Source: Methanobacteriota archaeon (GTDB taxonomy: Archaea > Halobacteriota > Methanomicrobia > Methanomicrobiales > Methanoculleaceae). From it: 64,000 nt of DNA. The DNA is taken from NCBI GenBank assembly GCA_023393455.1, contig JAEWLJ010000017.1, positions 62,001 through 126,000 of the forward strand, in the 5' to 3' direction. Each line of letters begins with the position of its first letter. Position 1 is the first letter of the stretch. Positions 35,698 to 44,347 of the stretch are shown here, piece by piece. Below the pieces are notes generated by a model. The model saw only the letters and a list, made by a program, of their open reading frames with translations, was not told where the DNA came from and made no database searches. A program made the position numbers and the translations under genes.

Positions 35698-37059
35698 TCA
35701 GCCCCGGCAGCAGTCCACGAAGTGCGCGAGCATCCCTCTGCTCGTCACCGGGTGGAGGTGCGTGTAACTCGCGATCGTCCGGTCGCGGACTGCACCGTCG
35801 AACCCGTCCCGGATCCCGCTCCCCCGGCTCAGCCGGTAGGCGTAGCGGGTCTCCGGCGCGAGGTCGACGCTGCTGTAATGAAACTCGTGCCCCTTGAACC
35901 CCGCCTCGCCCACGGGGCTCTCTGCCGCGCTCGTCCCGACGACGTAGCCGAGCATCCGGCGTGCGGGCATACGGGTCTCGCCGGCAAAGACTCCGGCGAG
36001 TTCGTAAACCTCCTCTCCCGCACCCGCGAAACCCGGGGCGAGCGCCATCCGGTCGGTGAGGTAGATGAGCCCCCCGCACTCCGCGTAGATCGGCGTGCCG
36101 TTCCGCGAGACCTCGCGGAATCCCTCCCGCATCGCGGTGTTCGCCTCGAGTTCCGCGCCGAAGAGTTCCGGGTAGCCGCCGCCGAGGATGTAGCCGTCGG
36201 CCTCCGGCAGCCGGTCGTGGACCGGGGAGAACGGGACGACCTTCGCGCCGCAGGACGCGAGGACGTCGAAGAGGTCCGCGTAGTAGAAGTTGAAGGCCTC
36301 GTCGAGCGCGACACCTACCCGGACGTCCAGATCGGGAGCCGCACATATGGTATCCTCCGCCGGCGGCTCCCCCTCCCGGGCGAGTGAGAGCAGCGCCTCC
36401 AGATCGACGTGTCCGGCGATCATCCGCTTCACGACCTCGATCCGGTCGAGGAACTCCCCGTGCCCCTGACCTTCCCGGTAGGGGACGAGGCCGAGGTGAC
36501 GCATCGCAAGTTCCATCTCCTCCGTCCGGGGGATGACCCCCACGACCGGGATGCCGCAGTAGTGCTCGATCGCACGGACGGCCTTCTCCCGGTGGCGGGT
36601 CCCGGTGACGTTGTTCAATATCACCCCCCGGATATCGACGTCCGGGTCGAAGGCCTGGAATCCCTTCACGAGCGCCGCCGCGCTCCGGGTGATGCTCCGG
36701 GCGTTGACGACGAGAATGACCGGCAGGTCGAGTTGTTTCGCGATCGCGGCCGTGCTCCCGAGGTCGGTGAGCGCCTCCGCACCCTCGAAGAGCCCCCGCA
36801 CCCCCTCAACGACGGCGACATCCGCTCCCCGGCAGCCATGAGCATAGACCGCCCGGACCTCCTCCGGGCTCATCACGTAGCCGTCCAGGTTCCGGCAGGG
36901 CCGGCCCGTCACGCCCGTGAGGTAGGAGGGGTCGATGTAGTCCATCCCCACCTTGAAGGTCTGGACGGTCCGATCGGTCGAGAGGAGGGCCGAGAGCGCC
37001 AGGGTGACGCTCGTCTTCCCGCTCCCGGAGCGGTCGCCGGCGATGAGGAAGGACTTCAT
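35698..37059 (-). CDS. cfbB: Ni-sirohydrochlorin a,c-diamide synthase
   Basis: A 453-residue CobB/CbiA-type enzyme that amidates the a and c acetates of Ni-sirohydrochlorin with ATP and glutamine during F430 synthesis. The N-terminal P-loop is [10 protein letters not shown] (8-17). The C-terminal glutaminase domain has [10 protein letters not shown] and the nucleophile Cys328 in [14 protein letters not shown], with GHEFHYSS after it. Assignment to F430 rather than cobalamin synthesis rests on its ATGA overlap with cfbD and the neighbouring cfbE and cfbA. Confidence 0.93.
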   Translation of the reverse strand: MKSFLIAGDRSGSGKTSVTLALSALLSTDRTVQTFKVGMDYIDPSYLTGVTGRPCRNLDGYVMSPEEVRAVYAHGCRGADVAVVEGVRGLFEGAEALTDLGSTAAIAKQLDLPVILVVNARSITRSAAALVKGFQAFDPDVDIRGVILNNVTGTRHREKAVRAIEHYCGIPVVGVIPRTEEMELAMRHLGLVPYREGQGHGEFLDRIEVVKRMIAGHVDLEALLSLAREGEPPAEDTICAAPDLDVRVGVALDEAFNFYYADLFDVLASCGAKVVPFSPVHDRLPEADGYILGGGYPELFGAELEANTAMREGFREVSRNGTPIYAECGGLIYLTDRMALAPGFAGAGEEVYELAGVFAGETRMPARRMLGYVVGTSAAESPVGEAGFKGHEFHYSSVDLAPETRYAYRLSRGSGIRDGFDGAVRDRTIASYTHLHPVTSRGMLAHFVDCCRG

Positions 37060-38120
37060 CGCATGCTCCGCAGGACCGCCCCGAACTCGCTTGCGACGAT
37101 ATCCCGGACCCCGAGGGTCTTCGGGTGCAGGTCGATCTCGACCATGACGTGCCGGTGCCCTATCTCCCGGAGCGGCGCAACCTGCCGGGGCCCGTTCGTG
37201 ACCGAGAAGACCTCGATGCCTTCGGTGTACTCCGGCGGGACGGCGTGCGGAACCCCGACGATGAGGACGAAGTCGGGGTTGATCTCCCGGAGCCGCTCCC
37301 CGATCGCGGGACCGTTCGCCCCGTACTCATCGAGCGCCCCGAGGAGTTCGGGGTCGACCGCGTGCTCCCGCATCCCCGCGAGGATCCGGTCGGCGTCCGC
37401 CCGGACCTTCGGGAGGCCCCGGTCTTCGAGGTTTGCGATGTAAGTGATGGCGGTATCCGGGCAGGCGTCATGGAGGCCGATCAGTTCGTCGGCGAACATA
37501 TACGCGGTCTCCTTCTTCGCGTTCATGACCGCGACTCCCGTAGCACCCGAGTCGGCGAGTTCGACGAGGCGCTCTGCCGCGACGTGCTTGAGGTCGCCGC
37601 GGGAGGGCTCGATGTAGGCCCGGGAGGCCGCTCCCCGGAGCCTCTCCACCTCGTTTGCCTTCGCTAAAAGGTAGCGCTGCCGCTCCAGTTCGTCGGCGCT
37701 GATCCAGCCCGCGGCAGCGGCGGGCTCGAGCGTCGCGAGTACCCCGTCGATGTTCTCCCGGAACCCGGCATGGATATCCACGGCGATCGCCGGCGTCTCG
37801 ACCTCCGCATCGTGGATCGCGGACTGAAGGTCTTCCCCGATGATCATCGAGACGCACGTCCCGACGACCGCTATCCGCCGGGGTGCAAACTCCTTCTCCG
37901 CGTGGCGGAGCACCCGCATCAGGGGGTCGTGCCCGCCGAATATGAACTCGTTGTCGGCAAGCGATGTCGTCAGCACTCGCATGCCGTCCTCTTCTAGGAG
38001 ACGGGCGTGCTTGAACGAGCAGCCCGACGGGCCGTGGAGGATCGCCACGTCCACCCCCAGGTCGCGGGCGGTATACAGCGCCGCGACGATAGAACTCGGT
38101 CTTGGTTGAATGTAGTCCAT
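37056..38120 (-). CDS. cfbD: Ni-sirohydrochlorin a,c-diamide reductive cyclase, NifD-like subunit
   Basis: A 354-residue nitrogenase-like protein. CfbD with its ATPase partner CfbC reduces Ni-sirohydrochlorin a,c-diamide by six electrons and closes the lactam ring. Cluster-ligand Cys residues are visible at Cys34 (HGPSGCSFKHAR) and Cys89 (VVGTCVSMIIGED). ATG 38120 is preferred to 38132 because ggag sits 6 bases before it and family members start MDYIQPRPSS-like. Its NifH-like partner gene cfbC is not in this window. Confidence 0.93.
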   Translation of the reverse strand: MDYIQPRPSSIVAALYTARDLGVDVAILHGPSGCSFKHARLLEEDGMRVLTTSLADNEFIFGGHDPLMRVLRHAEKEFAPRRIAVVGTCVSMIIGEDLQSAIHDAEVETPAIAVDIHAGFRENIDGVLATLEPAAAAGWISADELERQRYLLAKANEVERLRGAASRAYIEPSRGDLKHVAAERLVELADSGATGVAVMNAKKETAYMFADELIGLHDACPDTAITYIANLEDRGLPKVRADADRILAGMREHAVDPELLGALDEYGANGPAIGERLREINPDFVLIVGVPHAVPPEYTEGIEVFSVTNGPRQVAPLREIGHRHVMVEIDLHPKTLGVRDIVASEFGAVLRSMR

Positions 38121-38122
38121 AG

Positions 38123-39277
38123 TTATCTCCACATCTTTACCGCGAGGACGATCGCGCCCGCCGGGGTGATCCTCCGGGCGGCGTCGAGCCCCGCCTCAAG
38201 CGTCGCCGCGGGATACCCCTCCCCGACGTAGACCGTCGCGGTCGGCCTGACGGTCGATACCGTCCGCAGGATCTCGTTCCTGGAGAACCCCTCGCAGACC
38301 GCCCTCGCCTCTTCGCCGATGACGAGGGTCAGCGGTGCGTCGCCTGAGAGTTCCCTCGCGTAGCGGGCGGCTTCAACGGTGGTCATCATGTTCGTCCCGC
38401 TGTTTGCGTTGTCGACGATCAGGATCCCCCCCTCCCGTCGCGCTGCCATCCGGCCGGGCAGGGCGGCAAACCCCCCAAGAGGGGATGGGTCGATCCCGAG
38501 GATGCAGGCGGTCGCGGCCGCGAGCGCGAGCGGTGTCCGATAGCCCGGAAGGGTGCAGAGCGGGTTCTCAAACGACCCGGCGATCCCGTTCCCCGAGTAG
38601 CGACAGGCTGTCCCCTCGAAGGATACCATACTGTCGGCCGCGAACGCTCCGGGGAGGTTGATCTCCGGCGGGAGCACGACCGTCCGCGCCCGGGAGAGCA
38701 GCCGGCACTTCTCCACGATCGCGCTCTTCTTCCCCGCCGCGACCGGATAATCCTCCGGTGAGGTCAGCACCGCCACGTCTCCGGCGGCGGTGACCCCGAG
38801 CGACTCCTCGGCGACCAGCCAGCCCCCGATCCGCTCCGCCTCGCGAACCGCCGGGATCAGGGAGGCGGGCGTGATGCTCCTCCTCCAGAGCCGCTCCCGT
38901 TCGGGGTAGCGGCAGGTCCCGGTCGAGGTGTGCAGGATGCCCGGGCCCGGCAGCAACGCCGCGATGGCGTGGGCGGTCGTGGTCTTCCCTCGTGCCCCGG
39001 TGATCTCGATGAACGGGTGAGGGAGCCGGTTGCCGAGAACCTGCTGCACCATCTCGTGGTGCGAGACTGCGGGGCCGTGGCGCCGCAGAAGCGGGTGATC
39101 GGGATCGAGGTGGACCGGTGCGGTGACGAGATCGTAGGTCCGGCCGAGCGCCTCCTCGACAGAGATGCCGGCCTGCCCCCGGTAGACGTCCACCTCGTCT
39201 GCCTCGTGGCCGGCATCCCGGAGTGCTCCGGCGAGGTCCGCCCCGCCGTGGATGGTATCCAGCACCAGGATTCGCAT
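38123..39277 (-). CDS. cfbE: Coenzyme F430 synthetase (Mur-ligase family)
   Basis: A 384-residue Mur-ligase-like enzyme that uses ATP to form the carbocyclic F ring, the last step of F430 synthesis. The P-loop GARGKTTTAHAIA is at 94-106; the ligase centre continues with FAALPGRMAARREGGILIVD, then NANSGTNMMTTVEAARYA. Adjacent to cfbD downstream and cfbA upstream on the same strand, with gaps of only a few bases, so one operon is likely. Confidence 0.92.
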   Translation of the reverse strand: MRILVLDTIHGGADLAGALRDAGHEADEVDVYRGQAGISVEEALGRTYDLVTAPVHLDPDHPLLRRHGPAVSHHEMVQQVLGNRLPHPFIEITGARGKTTTAHAIAALLPGPGILHTSTGTCRYPERERLWRRSITPASLIPAVREAERIGGWLVAEESLGVTAAGDVAVLTSPEDYPVAAGKKSAIVEKCRLLSRARTVVLPPEINLPGAFAADSMVSFEGTACRYSGNGIAGSFENPLCTLPGYRTPLALAAATACILGIDPSPLGGFAALPGRMAARREGGILIVDNANSGTNMMTTVEAARYARELSGDAPLTLVIGEEARAVCEGFSRNEILRTVSTVRPTATVYVGEGYPAATLEAGLDAARRITPAGAIVLAVKMWR

Positions 39278-39282
39278 ATTGT

Positions 39283-39690
39283 TCAGGGTTTCAGTTCGGC
39301 GATCGCGTCGGACGCGTTCTTCAGCATCAGTTCGGCGAGGAGCGGGTCGCTGCCGATCGGGTTTGCGTAGACAAGGGGCACCGTCTTCCCGTTCATCTGG
39401 AACTCGCCCTTCCGCTCTCCTTTCAGGAGGCCGATAATCTCGGGGATGTCCTGTTCGATGTGGACGCCTCGTGCGAGGAAGAGCGGGACGACGACGAGCA
39501 TATCGATATCCTCGCTCCGGAACGCCTCGAGCTGTTCCCCCACCGTCGGAGTGTTGAGGCTCATGAAACCGGGTTTGATGATGTAATCGTCCGACCTCTC
39601 GGCGATGAACTTCGCGGTGGTCTCGATGAGTTCCTTATTGTAGGGGAGCTTGCTCCCGTGGCCGACCAGTAACATACCTTTCATAGCCAT
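39283..39690 (-). CDS. cfbA: Sirohydrochlorin nickelochelatase (CbiX-S type)
   Basis: A 135-residue short CbiX-type chelatase that inserts Ni2+ into sirohydrochlorin, the first committed step of F430 synthesis. The two metal-binding His are His11 (MLLVGHGSKLPYNKE) and His77 (VVVPLFLARGVHIEQD). The single-domain length fits the archaeal homodimeric form. A TATA-like stretch 27 bases upstream suggests a leaderless transcript from ATG 39690. It is the first gene of the cfbA-cfbE-cfbD-cfbB operon. Confidence 0.93.
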   Translation of the reverse strand: MAMKGMLLVGHGSKLPYNKELIETTAKFIAERSDDYIIKPGFMSLNTPTVGEQLEAFRSEDIDMLVVVPLFLARGVHIEQDIPEIIGLLKGERKGEFQMNGKTVPLVYANPIGSDPLLAELMLKNASDAIAELKP

Positions 39691-39710
39691 ATGTTACAAG
39701 GTAATACGAT

Positions 39711-39723
39711 ATGATATTAAAAT
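39711..39723 (-). promoter_or_regulatory. TATA box of the cfb operon
   Basis: On the minus strand the sequence attttaatatc lies about 27 bases before the cfbA ATG, the spacing of an archaeal TATA box for a leaderless mRNA. The surroundings are locally AT-rich in a GC-rich genome. Confidence 0.5.
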
Positions 39724-40136
39724 AATTACCGATTGGGTCTAAGGGCTCCGGCTCAAGATCCATCTGGTGGCTGAATTCGAACGGGGGATCGCCCACTACA
39801 TCAGCCAGGTACTCACCCACCGACGGATCCACGGGTCCGCCTGGCGGCTCAAGCTGAGCAGGTTTAATACCCCGTGCATCGATGCCTTCCATTGAGTACA
39901 CACCGACAGGGACACCGTCCACCCGATCGATGCCATCTCCGCATTCATCCGGAAGACCGGCCGCTGGAATCTCCCTGTCGTAAAGTTCCAGTTTGATGCG
40001 GGGCTACCAGGGGAGTGCCCGGGCCAGGTAAGAAACGGTCTCCGGCCCTGCTGTGCATCTGAGCCATCCGGCGTGGAGTACGACCTGCCGGGACCCGACA
40101 CAAATATCCTCTCTCACCGCCAACTGATGGAGAAGT
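39724..40136. other. Intergenic region between cfbA and mmp9
   Basis: About 410 bases between divergent genes. The plus strand reads coherent short fragments (FERGIAHYISQVLTHRRIHG, then DAISAFIRKTGRWNLPVVKF) broken by a stop near 39892, which suggests an old pseudogene that I cannot place. The last 60 bases presumably hold the mmp9 promoter. Confidence 0.4.
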
Positions 40137-41276
40137 ATGATGGAAGCATATGATCGTTTTGAGCTCCTCATAAACGATCGGATCGTGAAAACACCGGTAG
40201 CGATCGCATCCATGGCCGGGATCGTGGATGCGGCGTACGTCCTCGAGCGGGCGGATCACGTCGGGGCGGCTTTCATCGGTGGCTACTCCATCGACGCCCC
40301 CACCATCGAGGCAAGCCGGCGGATGGCCGGGGAGGGTCGCAAAGAGTTTTTGTACGACGACCCACTCGAAGCGCTCGGCCGCGAGATCGACGCCCTGAAA
40401 GGGAGCGACGTCGTCGCAGGCATCAACCTCCGCGGGAGCACGCCCGCCTCCTATGCCGGGGTCGCCCGGGCGTTCGAGGACGCGGTGGTCTACGAGATCG
40501 ACGCCCACTGCAGGCAGCCGGCGATGCTTGAGGCCGGGTGCGGCGAGTATCTTCTCCAGCACCCGGGGCGACTCGCCGAGATCATCCGGGCGCTGAAGGC
40601 CGAAGACGTGACCGTCTCGGTGAAGATCCGGGCGGGTGTCGCCGCCGATGACGCCGCTCTCGCCCGCACCGTCTGGAAGGCGGGGGCGGATATCCTTCAC
40701 GTCGACCTGATGGACTTCGGGCACAACAAAGTCCGCCAGATCAGGAACGCCTCCCCCCTGACGCTGATCGCGAACAACTCCATCACCACCTTCGACAAAG
40801 CGATGGACGCCTTCTCCCACGGGGCCGACCTCATCTCGCTCGCCCGGAAGTCCGACCCCTGGACGCTTGCCGGCCTCGATGCCGCCATCACCCGGTCGGC
40901 CGAGGAGGGGGGCTGGTACAACGCCCCGAAACAACTCTGCCGCGGCGGCGATATCAGGGCGCTCGCCTTCTGCTGCATGCCGGTGAAGGCCTGTCCGCTC
41001 CTCCCGGCCCTCGAGAGGGTCGGGCTCTCCCGGGACAACTACCTGAAGTTCAAGCAGGAGGCGGCGAAGGGGACCCCGCTCGAAGACGGGAAGAGCACCT
41101 GTTTTGGGAGCCTCGCCTGGTGCTGCAAGATCAGTTCTCCCTGCATGTTCCGCAACATGACGCTTGAGAAGAAGGGTCTCTCTGCACGGGAGTACATGCG
41201 GTGCAAGCACCACCTCGCAGAAAAGATCATGCACAGGATATTCGATGAAGAAGAGTCCGTCGATGAATCGAGCTGA
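40137..41276 (+). CDS. mmp9: Methanogenesis marker 9 domain protein (dihydrouridine-synthase-like)
   Basis: A 379-residue protein. Residues 1-265 form a TIM barrel like tRNA-dihydrouridine synthase (KTPVAIASMAGIVDAAYVLE, DVVAGINLRG, TVSVKIRAG, LTLIANNSI). The C-terminal 100 residues are Cys-rich (QLCRGGDIRALAFCCMPVKA, CPLLPALE, CFGSLAWCCKISSPCM) and match the methanogenesis marker 9 domain, which could bind a metal cluster. Its function is not established. ATG 40137 follows a ggag. The next gene overlaps its 3' end. Confidence 0.85.
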   Translation: MMEAYDRFELLINDRIVKTPVAIASMAGIVDAAYVLERADHVGAAFIGGYSIDAPTIEASRRMAGEGRKEFLYDDPLEALGREIDALKGSDVVAGINLRGSTPASYAGVARAFEDAVVYEIDAHCRQPAMLEAGCGEYLLQHPGRLAEIIRALKAEDVTVSVKIRAGVAADDAALARTVWKAGADILHVDLMDFGHNKVRQIRNASPLTLIANNSITTFDKAMDAFSHGADLISLARKSDPWTLAGLDAAITRSAEEGGWYNAPKQLCRGGDIRALAFCCMPVKACPLLPALERVGLSRDNYLKFKQEAAKGTPLEDGKSTCFGSLAWCCKISSPCMFRNMTLEKKGLSAREYMRCKHHLAEKIMHRIFDEEESVDESS

Positions 41277-42069
41277 ACGTGCGCAGATGGCGATGATGCT
41301 CGAGGTCTCCGCCTACCCAAAACCCGGGAACGTAGACCGGTGCCACGACTATCCGGATACCCGTCTCGAGCACTTCCTCGCGTCGACGATCCTCGCTCGC
41401 CCGGTCTTTGACAAAGCCGAGAAGACCGGCGGCAGGGTAGGGAGCCTCATCAGGGAGGCAGTCAGCGTGACGAACGGGCATTCCGGGGGGAATACCCATT
41501 TCGGGGCGTTCATCCTCCTCATCCCCCTCGTCGTCGGGGGCGAGATCGAGGGGGCGCGGCGGATCGTCGCTGCAACCGACGTCGAGGACGCGGTCGAGTT
41601 CTACGCGGCGTTCGGCCTCACGAGCGTCCGGATGGCGGAGAGCGACGATCTGGACGTGAACGACCCTGCCTCGGTCGCCGCCATCCAGGAGCGCGGGATG
41701 ACCCTGGCCGACGTCATGGCCTACTCGGCGCCCCGGGACATGGTCGCCCGCGAGTGGACGAACGGATTTCGCCTGACCCGGCGGTGCGCCGACCTGCTCC
41801 ACGCGCACGGGTGCGGCAGGGAGTCGATCGTCGCGGCGTTCCTCGATCTCCTGGCCACAGAGCCGGACACCTTCATCGCGAAGAAGCACGGAGAGGCCGT
41901 GGCGGAGAAGACGATGCGGGCCGCGGAGGAGGTGCTCGACGGGAGGCGGGATCTCGCCGCATTCGATGCGGAGTGTGTCGCCGCCGGGATCAACCCGGGA
42001 TCGATAGCCGACATAACCATCGCCGGGATATACGTGGCGCTCGGGGAGGGGTGGCAGTGGGACTGCTGA
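41263..42069 (+). CDS. CitG/MdcB-like triphosphoribosyl-dephospho-CoA synthase family protein
   Basis: A 268-residue protein with the family's N-terminal motif SAYPKPGNVDRCHDYPDTRL and the conserved NGHSGGNTHFGAFILLIPLV. In bacteria the family makes the prosthetic-group precursor of citrate or malonate lyase; no such lyase is visible here, so the archaeal substrate is probably different. ATG 41263 lies in the end of mmp9 (14-base overlap); ATG 41245 is an alternative. It is followed closely by the DUF447 gene, suggesting a three-gene operon. Confidence 0.8.
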   Translation: MNRAERAQMAMMLEVSAYPKPGNVDRCHDYPDTRLEHFLASTILARPVFDKAEKTGGRVGSLIREAVSVTNGHSGGNTHFGAFILLIPLVVGGEIEGARRIVAATDVEDAVEFYAAFGLTSVRMAESDDLDVNDPASVAAIQERGMTLADVMAYSAPRDMVAREWTNGFRLTRRCADLLHAHGCGRESIVAAFLDLLATEPDTFIAKKHGEAVAEKTMRAAEEVLDGRRDLAAFDAECVAAGINPGSIADITIAGIYVALGEGWQWDC

Positions 42070-42626
42070 CCGAAGGGATCAACGAGGTGATCGCGACCAC
42101 CGACCACAACGCCGCTCCGATGGGGATCATCAACCGAAACGGCTCGCTCCATATGGTCCTCTTCCGGGGCAGTCACACCGCCCGGAACATCGCCCGCGAC
42201 CGGTGGGTGGTGGCGAACTTCGTCTTCGACCCGGTGATCTACGTCAGAACCGCGTTCGAGGACCTCCCGCTGGATGCATTCGTCTCCGAGGAGATCGACG
42301 GGATGACCGTCTCCCGCCTCCGTGACGTGGAGGCATGGGCTGCGTTTGCCGCCGACGTGGAGCGGTCGAGCGGCGAGGCGTTTGTCGTGCGGCTCAGCCC
42401 CTTGAAAGAGGAGGTGCTCGGTCTCCGGCTGCGCCCGGTGAACCGGGGGTTTGCAAGCATCGTGGACGCGACAGTCCATGCCACCCGTTACGTCGAGAAC
42501 CGCGATCCATGGCTCGGGCAGCTTATCGAGCACCACAGCGCCCTTGTCCGGAAGTGCGGCGGCGCCCGGGAGTGGGAGGCGCTCGAACTCCTCGAAGGAT
42601 ATATCGCCGATCCGACACGCGAGTGA
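42057..42626 (+). CDS. DUF447 family protein
   Basis: A 189-residue archaeal protein with a probable FMN-binding split-barrel fold: ATTDHNAAPMGIINRNGSL at the start, then LFRGSHTARNIARDRWVVAN and FVVRLSPLKEEV. The family is linked to flavin binding but has no settled role. GTG 42057 is chosen because ggagg lies about 9 bases upstream, inside the end of the CitG-like gene. Confidence 0.78.
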   Translation: MGLLTEGINEVIATTDHNAAPMGIINRNGSLHMVLFRGSHTARNIARDRWVVANFVFDPVIYVRTAFEDLPLDAFVSEEIDGMTVSRLRDVEAWAAFAADVERSSGEAFVVRLSPLKEEVLGLRLRPVNRGFASIVDATVHATRYVENRDPWLGQLIEHHSALVRKCGGAREWEALELLEGYIADPTRE

Positions 42627-42679
42627 GAGGCGACCCTCTTCCCGGAGGTGCGTATCCTCACCGGGTTCAATATTTCACG

Positions 42680-42701
42680 ACATATAATAATATCTATATA
42701 T
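42680..42701 (+). promoter_or_regulatory. TATA region of fasciclin gene 1
   Basis: An AT-rich stretch (acatataataatatctatat) about 45-60 bases before ATG 42742 contains overlapping TATA-box matches. Each of the four fasciclin genes has such a box. Confidence 0.55.
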
Positions 42702-42741
42702 GAGAGCCGACCACGAACCGCCCGCAGGGAGGTACCTGGTA

Positions 42742-43188
42742 ATGGCGAAGATCTTTGATACGTTACAGAATGATAGCAGGTTCGGCCGGCTGGTCGAGAT
42801 CATCCAGACCCTCGGTGAGGAGAAGACGCTGCAGGGCGAAGGGCCGATGACGTTTTTTGCCCCGGTCGACTCGGCGTGGGACGCAATCCCCGAACCGAAC
42901 CAGTCGATGATCATGAACGACAAACAGATGCTCTCGCACCTGATCGACTTCTTCACGATCGGCAATCACAAGTGCACGCTTGAGGCGCTCCTGAAAAAGA
43001 ACGTCGTGCAGACTGTCGAAGGAAACAACATCATGGTCAGGAAGACCGACCGGGGTACGCAGGTGGACACGGCCGTCGTGATCGAGGGAGACATCGAGGT
43101 GGAGAACGGGATCATCCATGTCCTGGACGGTGTTCCCTTTGCGACGCTTGCGCAGGCCGAACAGGCCTACCTGTCGACGAACGTTTGA
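42742..43188 (+). CDS. Fasciclin-domain protein 1, no signal peptide
   Basis: A 148-residue single fasciclin (FAS1) domain: KIFDTLQNDSRFGRLVEIIQ at the start, MTFFAPVDSAWDAIP (H1 motif) and VENGIIHVLDGVPF (H2 motif). FAS1 domains normally mediate adhesion outside the cell, yet no signal peptide, lipobox or membrane segment precedes this one; the longer frame from 42700 is not hydrophobic either. The gggagg site 9 bases before ATG 42742 fixes the start. First of four tandem paralogues. Confidence 0.87.
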   Translation: MAKIFDTLQNDSRFGRLVEIIQTLGEEKTLQGEGPMTFFAPVDSAWDAIPEPNQSMIMNDKQMLSHLIDFFTIGNHKCTLEALLKKNVVQTVEGNNIMVRKTDRGTQVDTAVVIEGDIEVENGIIHVLDGVPFATLAQAEQAYLSTNV

Positions 43189-43190
43189 AC

Positions 43191-43231
43191 CCGGGCCGGA
43201 GAGCATCGTCCGGCCGGGAACCTATTTTTTC
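43191..43231 (+). terminator. Hairpin and oligo-T after fasciclin gene 1
   Basis: A GC-rich inverted repeat (cccgggccgga / tccggccggg, one bulged base, 8-base loop) is followed after a few bases by six T residues. This resembles an intrinsic-type terminator. A related hairpin (ccggccgga / tccggcgg) without a T run follows fasciclin gene 2 at about 43753-43774. Confidence 0.5.
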
Positions 43232-43284
43232 TTCCCGCCAGGATACAGCGCTCCTCTCACCGGGCCGGCATCACCATGCCAGTA

Positions 43285-43296
43285 ATTTTATATATC
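43285..43296 (+). promoter_or_regulatory. TATA box of fasciclin gene 2
   Basis: The sequence aattttatatat lies about 32 bases before ATG 43323, so transcription should start close to the ATG. Confidence 0.6.
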
Positions 43297-43322
43297 CAGT
43301 AAAATGATCCCGGGGGTTACCC

Positions 43323-43748
43323 ATGAAGAGTATCATTGAGACAGCCCGGGAAGATGACCGGTTGAGCACCTCCGTTGCGATGCTGCAGGCCGGAGGGAAG
43401 GTGGAGATGCTCCAGGGAGGGGAGTATACCGCGTTGTTCCCAACGAACGAGGCATATTCCAATTTCTCCCGGGAGGCGATTGAGAGCATCACGGCCGATC
43501 GGGAGCGGCTTTCCGGTATGATCCTGTACCATGTGATCCAGGGCAAGCTCACCACGCACGAACTCGCGCAGATGGAGGCGATCAGGACACTGCAGGGCGA
43601 CCACCTGGACCTTACGGGGCCTCCTCGTGCGCTACGGGTGAACGATGCCACCGTCATCCAGCCCGACGTCGAGTGCACGAACGGCATCTATCATGTCATC
43701 GACAGGGTGCTCCTGCCGCAGGTGGTCGAGGCGCGGGTGAAGCGATAG
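43323..43748 (+). CDS. Fasciclin-domain protein 2, no signal peptide
   Basis: A 141-residue single FAS1 domain beginning MKSIIETAREDDRLSTSVAM, with YTALFPTNEAYSNF (H1) and CTNGIYHVIDRVLLP (H2). The conserved YH of the domain is in MILYHVIQGKL. No export signal is visible. A gggggtt ribosome-binding site precedes the ATG. Paralogous to the genes on both sides. Confidence 0.87.
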   Translation: MKSIIETAREDDRLSTSVAMLQAGGKVEMLQGGEYTALFPTNEAYSNFSREAIESITADRERLSGMILYHVIQGKLTTHELAQMEAIRTLQGDHLDLTGPPRALRVNDATVIQPDVECTNGIYHVIDRVLLPQVVEARVKR

Positions 43749-43816
43749 GTTCCCGGCCGGAGAGCGTCCGGCGGCGTGGATCGGCCGGCTCATCGGGCCG
43801 TGCGGGCCTGCCCGTA

Positions 43817-43828
43817 GTTATATATATC
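43817..43828 (+). promoter_or_regulatory. TATA box of fasciclin gene 3
   Basis: The sequence gttatatatatc lies about 40 bases before ATG 43862 and matches a strong archaeal TATA box. Confidence 0.6.
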
Positions 43829-43861
43829 GTGCCCCCGCAACTCCCGCGGGAGTTAGTTCGC

Positions 43862-44296
43862 ATGAAGAGTATCCTCGCGACCCTGCGTGACTCGGGATCG
43901 TTTGACGTCTTTCTTGACCTTGTACGGGCGGCCGGCATGGAGAAGCGGTTCGAGATCGACGGGCCTTATACGCTCTTCGTCCCGGACGACGATGTCTTCC
44001 GGGAGGTTCCCCGGCCCAGACTCGAGGCCATCCTCCGGGACGCCGACCGGCTCGGCGATACCCTGAACTACCATACCGTCCCCGGCGTGCACTCCATGAT
44101 CGATCTCCTCGGCATAGGGACGCTCCGGTCGCTCCAGGGCGATGACCTGACCGTGGAGGTTGCGCCGGGGGGGGTGCTGGTCAACGGTGCGGCGGTCGTG
44201 GAGTCCGATGCTTGGTGCACCAACGGGATCTGCCACGCGGTCTCCACGCTGCTCCTGCCGCCGCCCGTTGCAAGAACGGCCGCCGTACGCGGGTAG
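43862..44296 (+). CDS. Fasciclin-domain protein 3, no signal peptide
   Basis: A 144-residue single FAS1 domain beginning MKSILATLRDSGSFDVFLDL, with YTLFVPDDDVFREVP (H1), LNYHTVPGVHSM and CTNGICHAVSTLLLP (H2). No export signal is visible. ATG 43862 follows gggag; an in-frame extension upstream to 43673 overlaps the preceding gene and is not coding in character. Confidence 0.87.
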   Translation: MKSILATLRDSGSFDVFLDLVRAAGMEKRFEIDGPYTLFVPDDDVFREVPRPRLEAILRDADRLGDTLNYHTVPGVHSMIDLLGIGTLRSLQGDDLTVEVAPGGVLVNGAAVVESDAWCTNGICHAVSTLLLPPPVARTAAVRG

Positions 44297-44302
44297 CCGG
44301 AA

Positions 44303-44313
44303 CGTATAAATAA
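44303..44313 (+). promoter_or_regulatory. TATA box of fasciclin gene 4
   Basis: The sequence cgtataaataa lies about 40 bases before ATG 44348. Confidence 0.6.
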
Positions 44314-44347
44314 TCAGGTACGGTTAGGTGCGCGTGGAGAGAGCAAC

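Noticed and set aside
35698..37059. cfbB as cobyrinic acid a,c-diamide synthase of cobalamin synthesis
   Set aside because: The CbiA/CobB family alone would allow it, but the overlap with cfbD and the presence of cfbE and cfbA fit F430 synthesis.
39720..39800. Possible tRNA-like sequence with gaattcgaac between cfbA and mmp9
   Set aside because: No anticodon or acceptor stem can be paired on either strand.
39945..41234. 429-codon minus-strand frame opposite mmp9
   Set aside because: Shadow of mmp9, whose plus-strand translation is clearly family-like.
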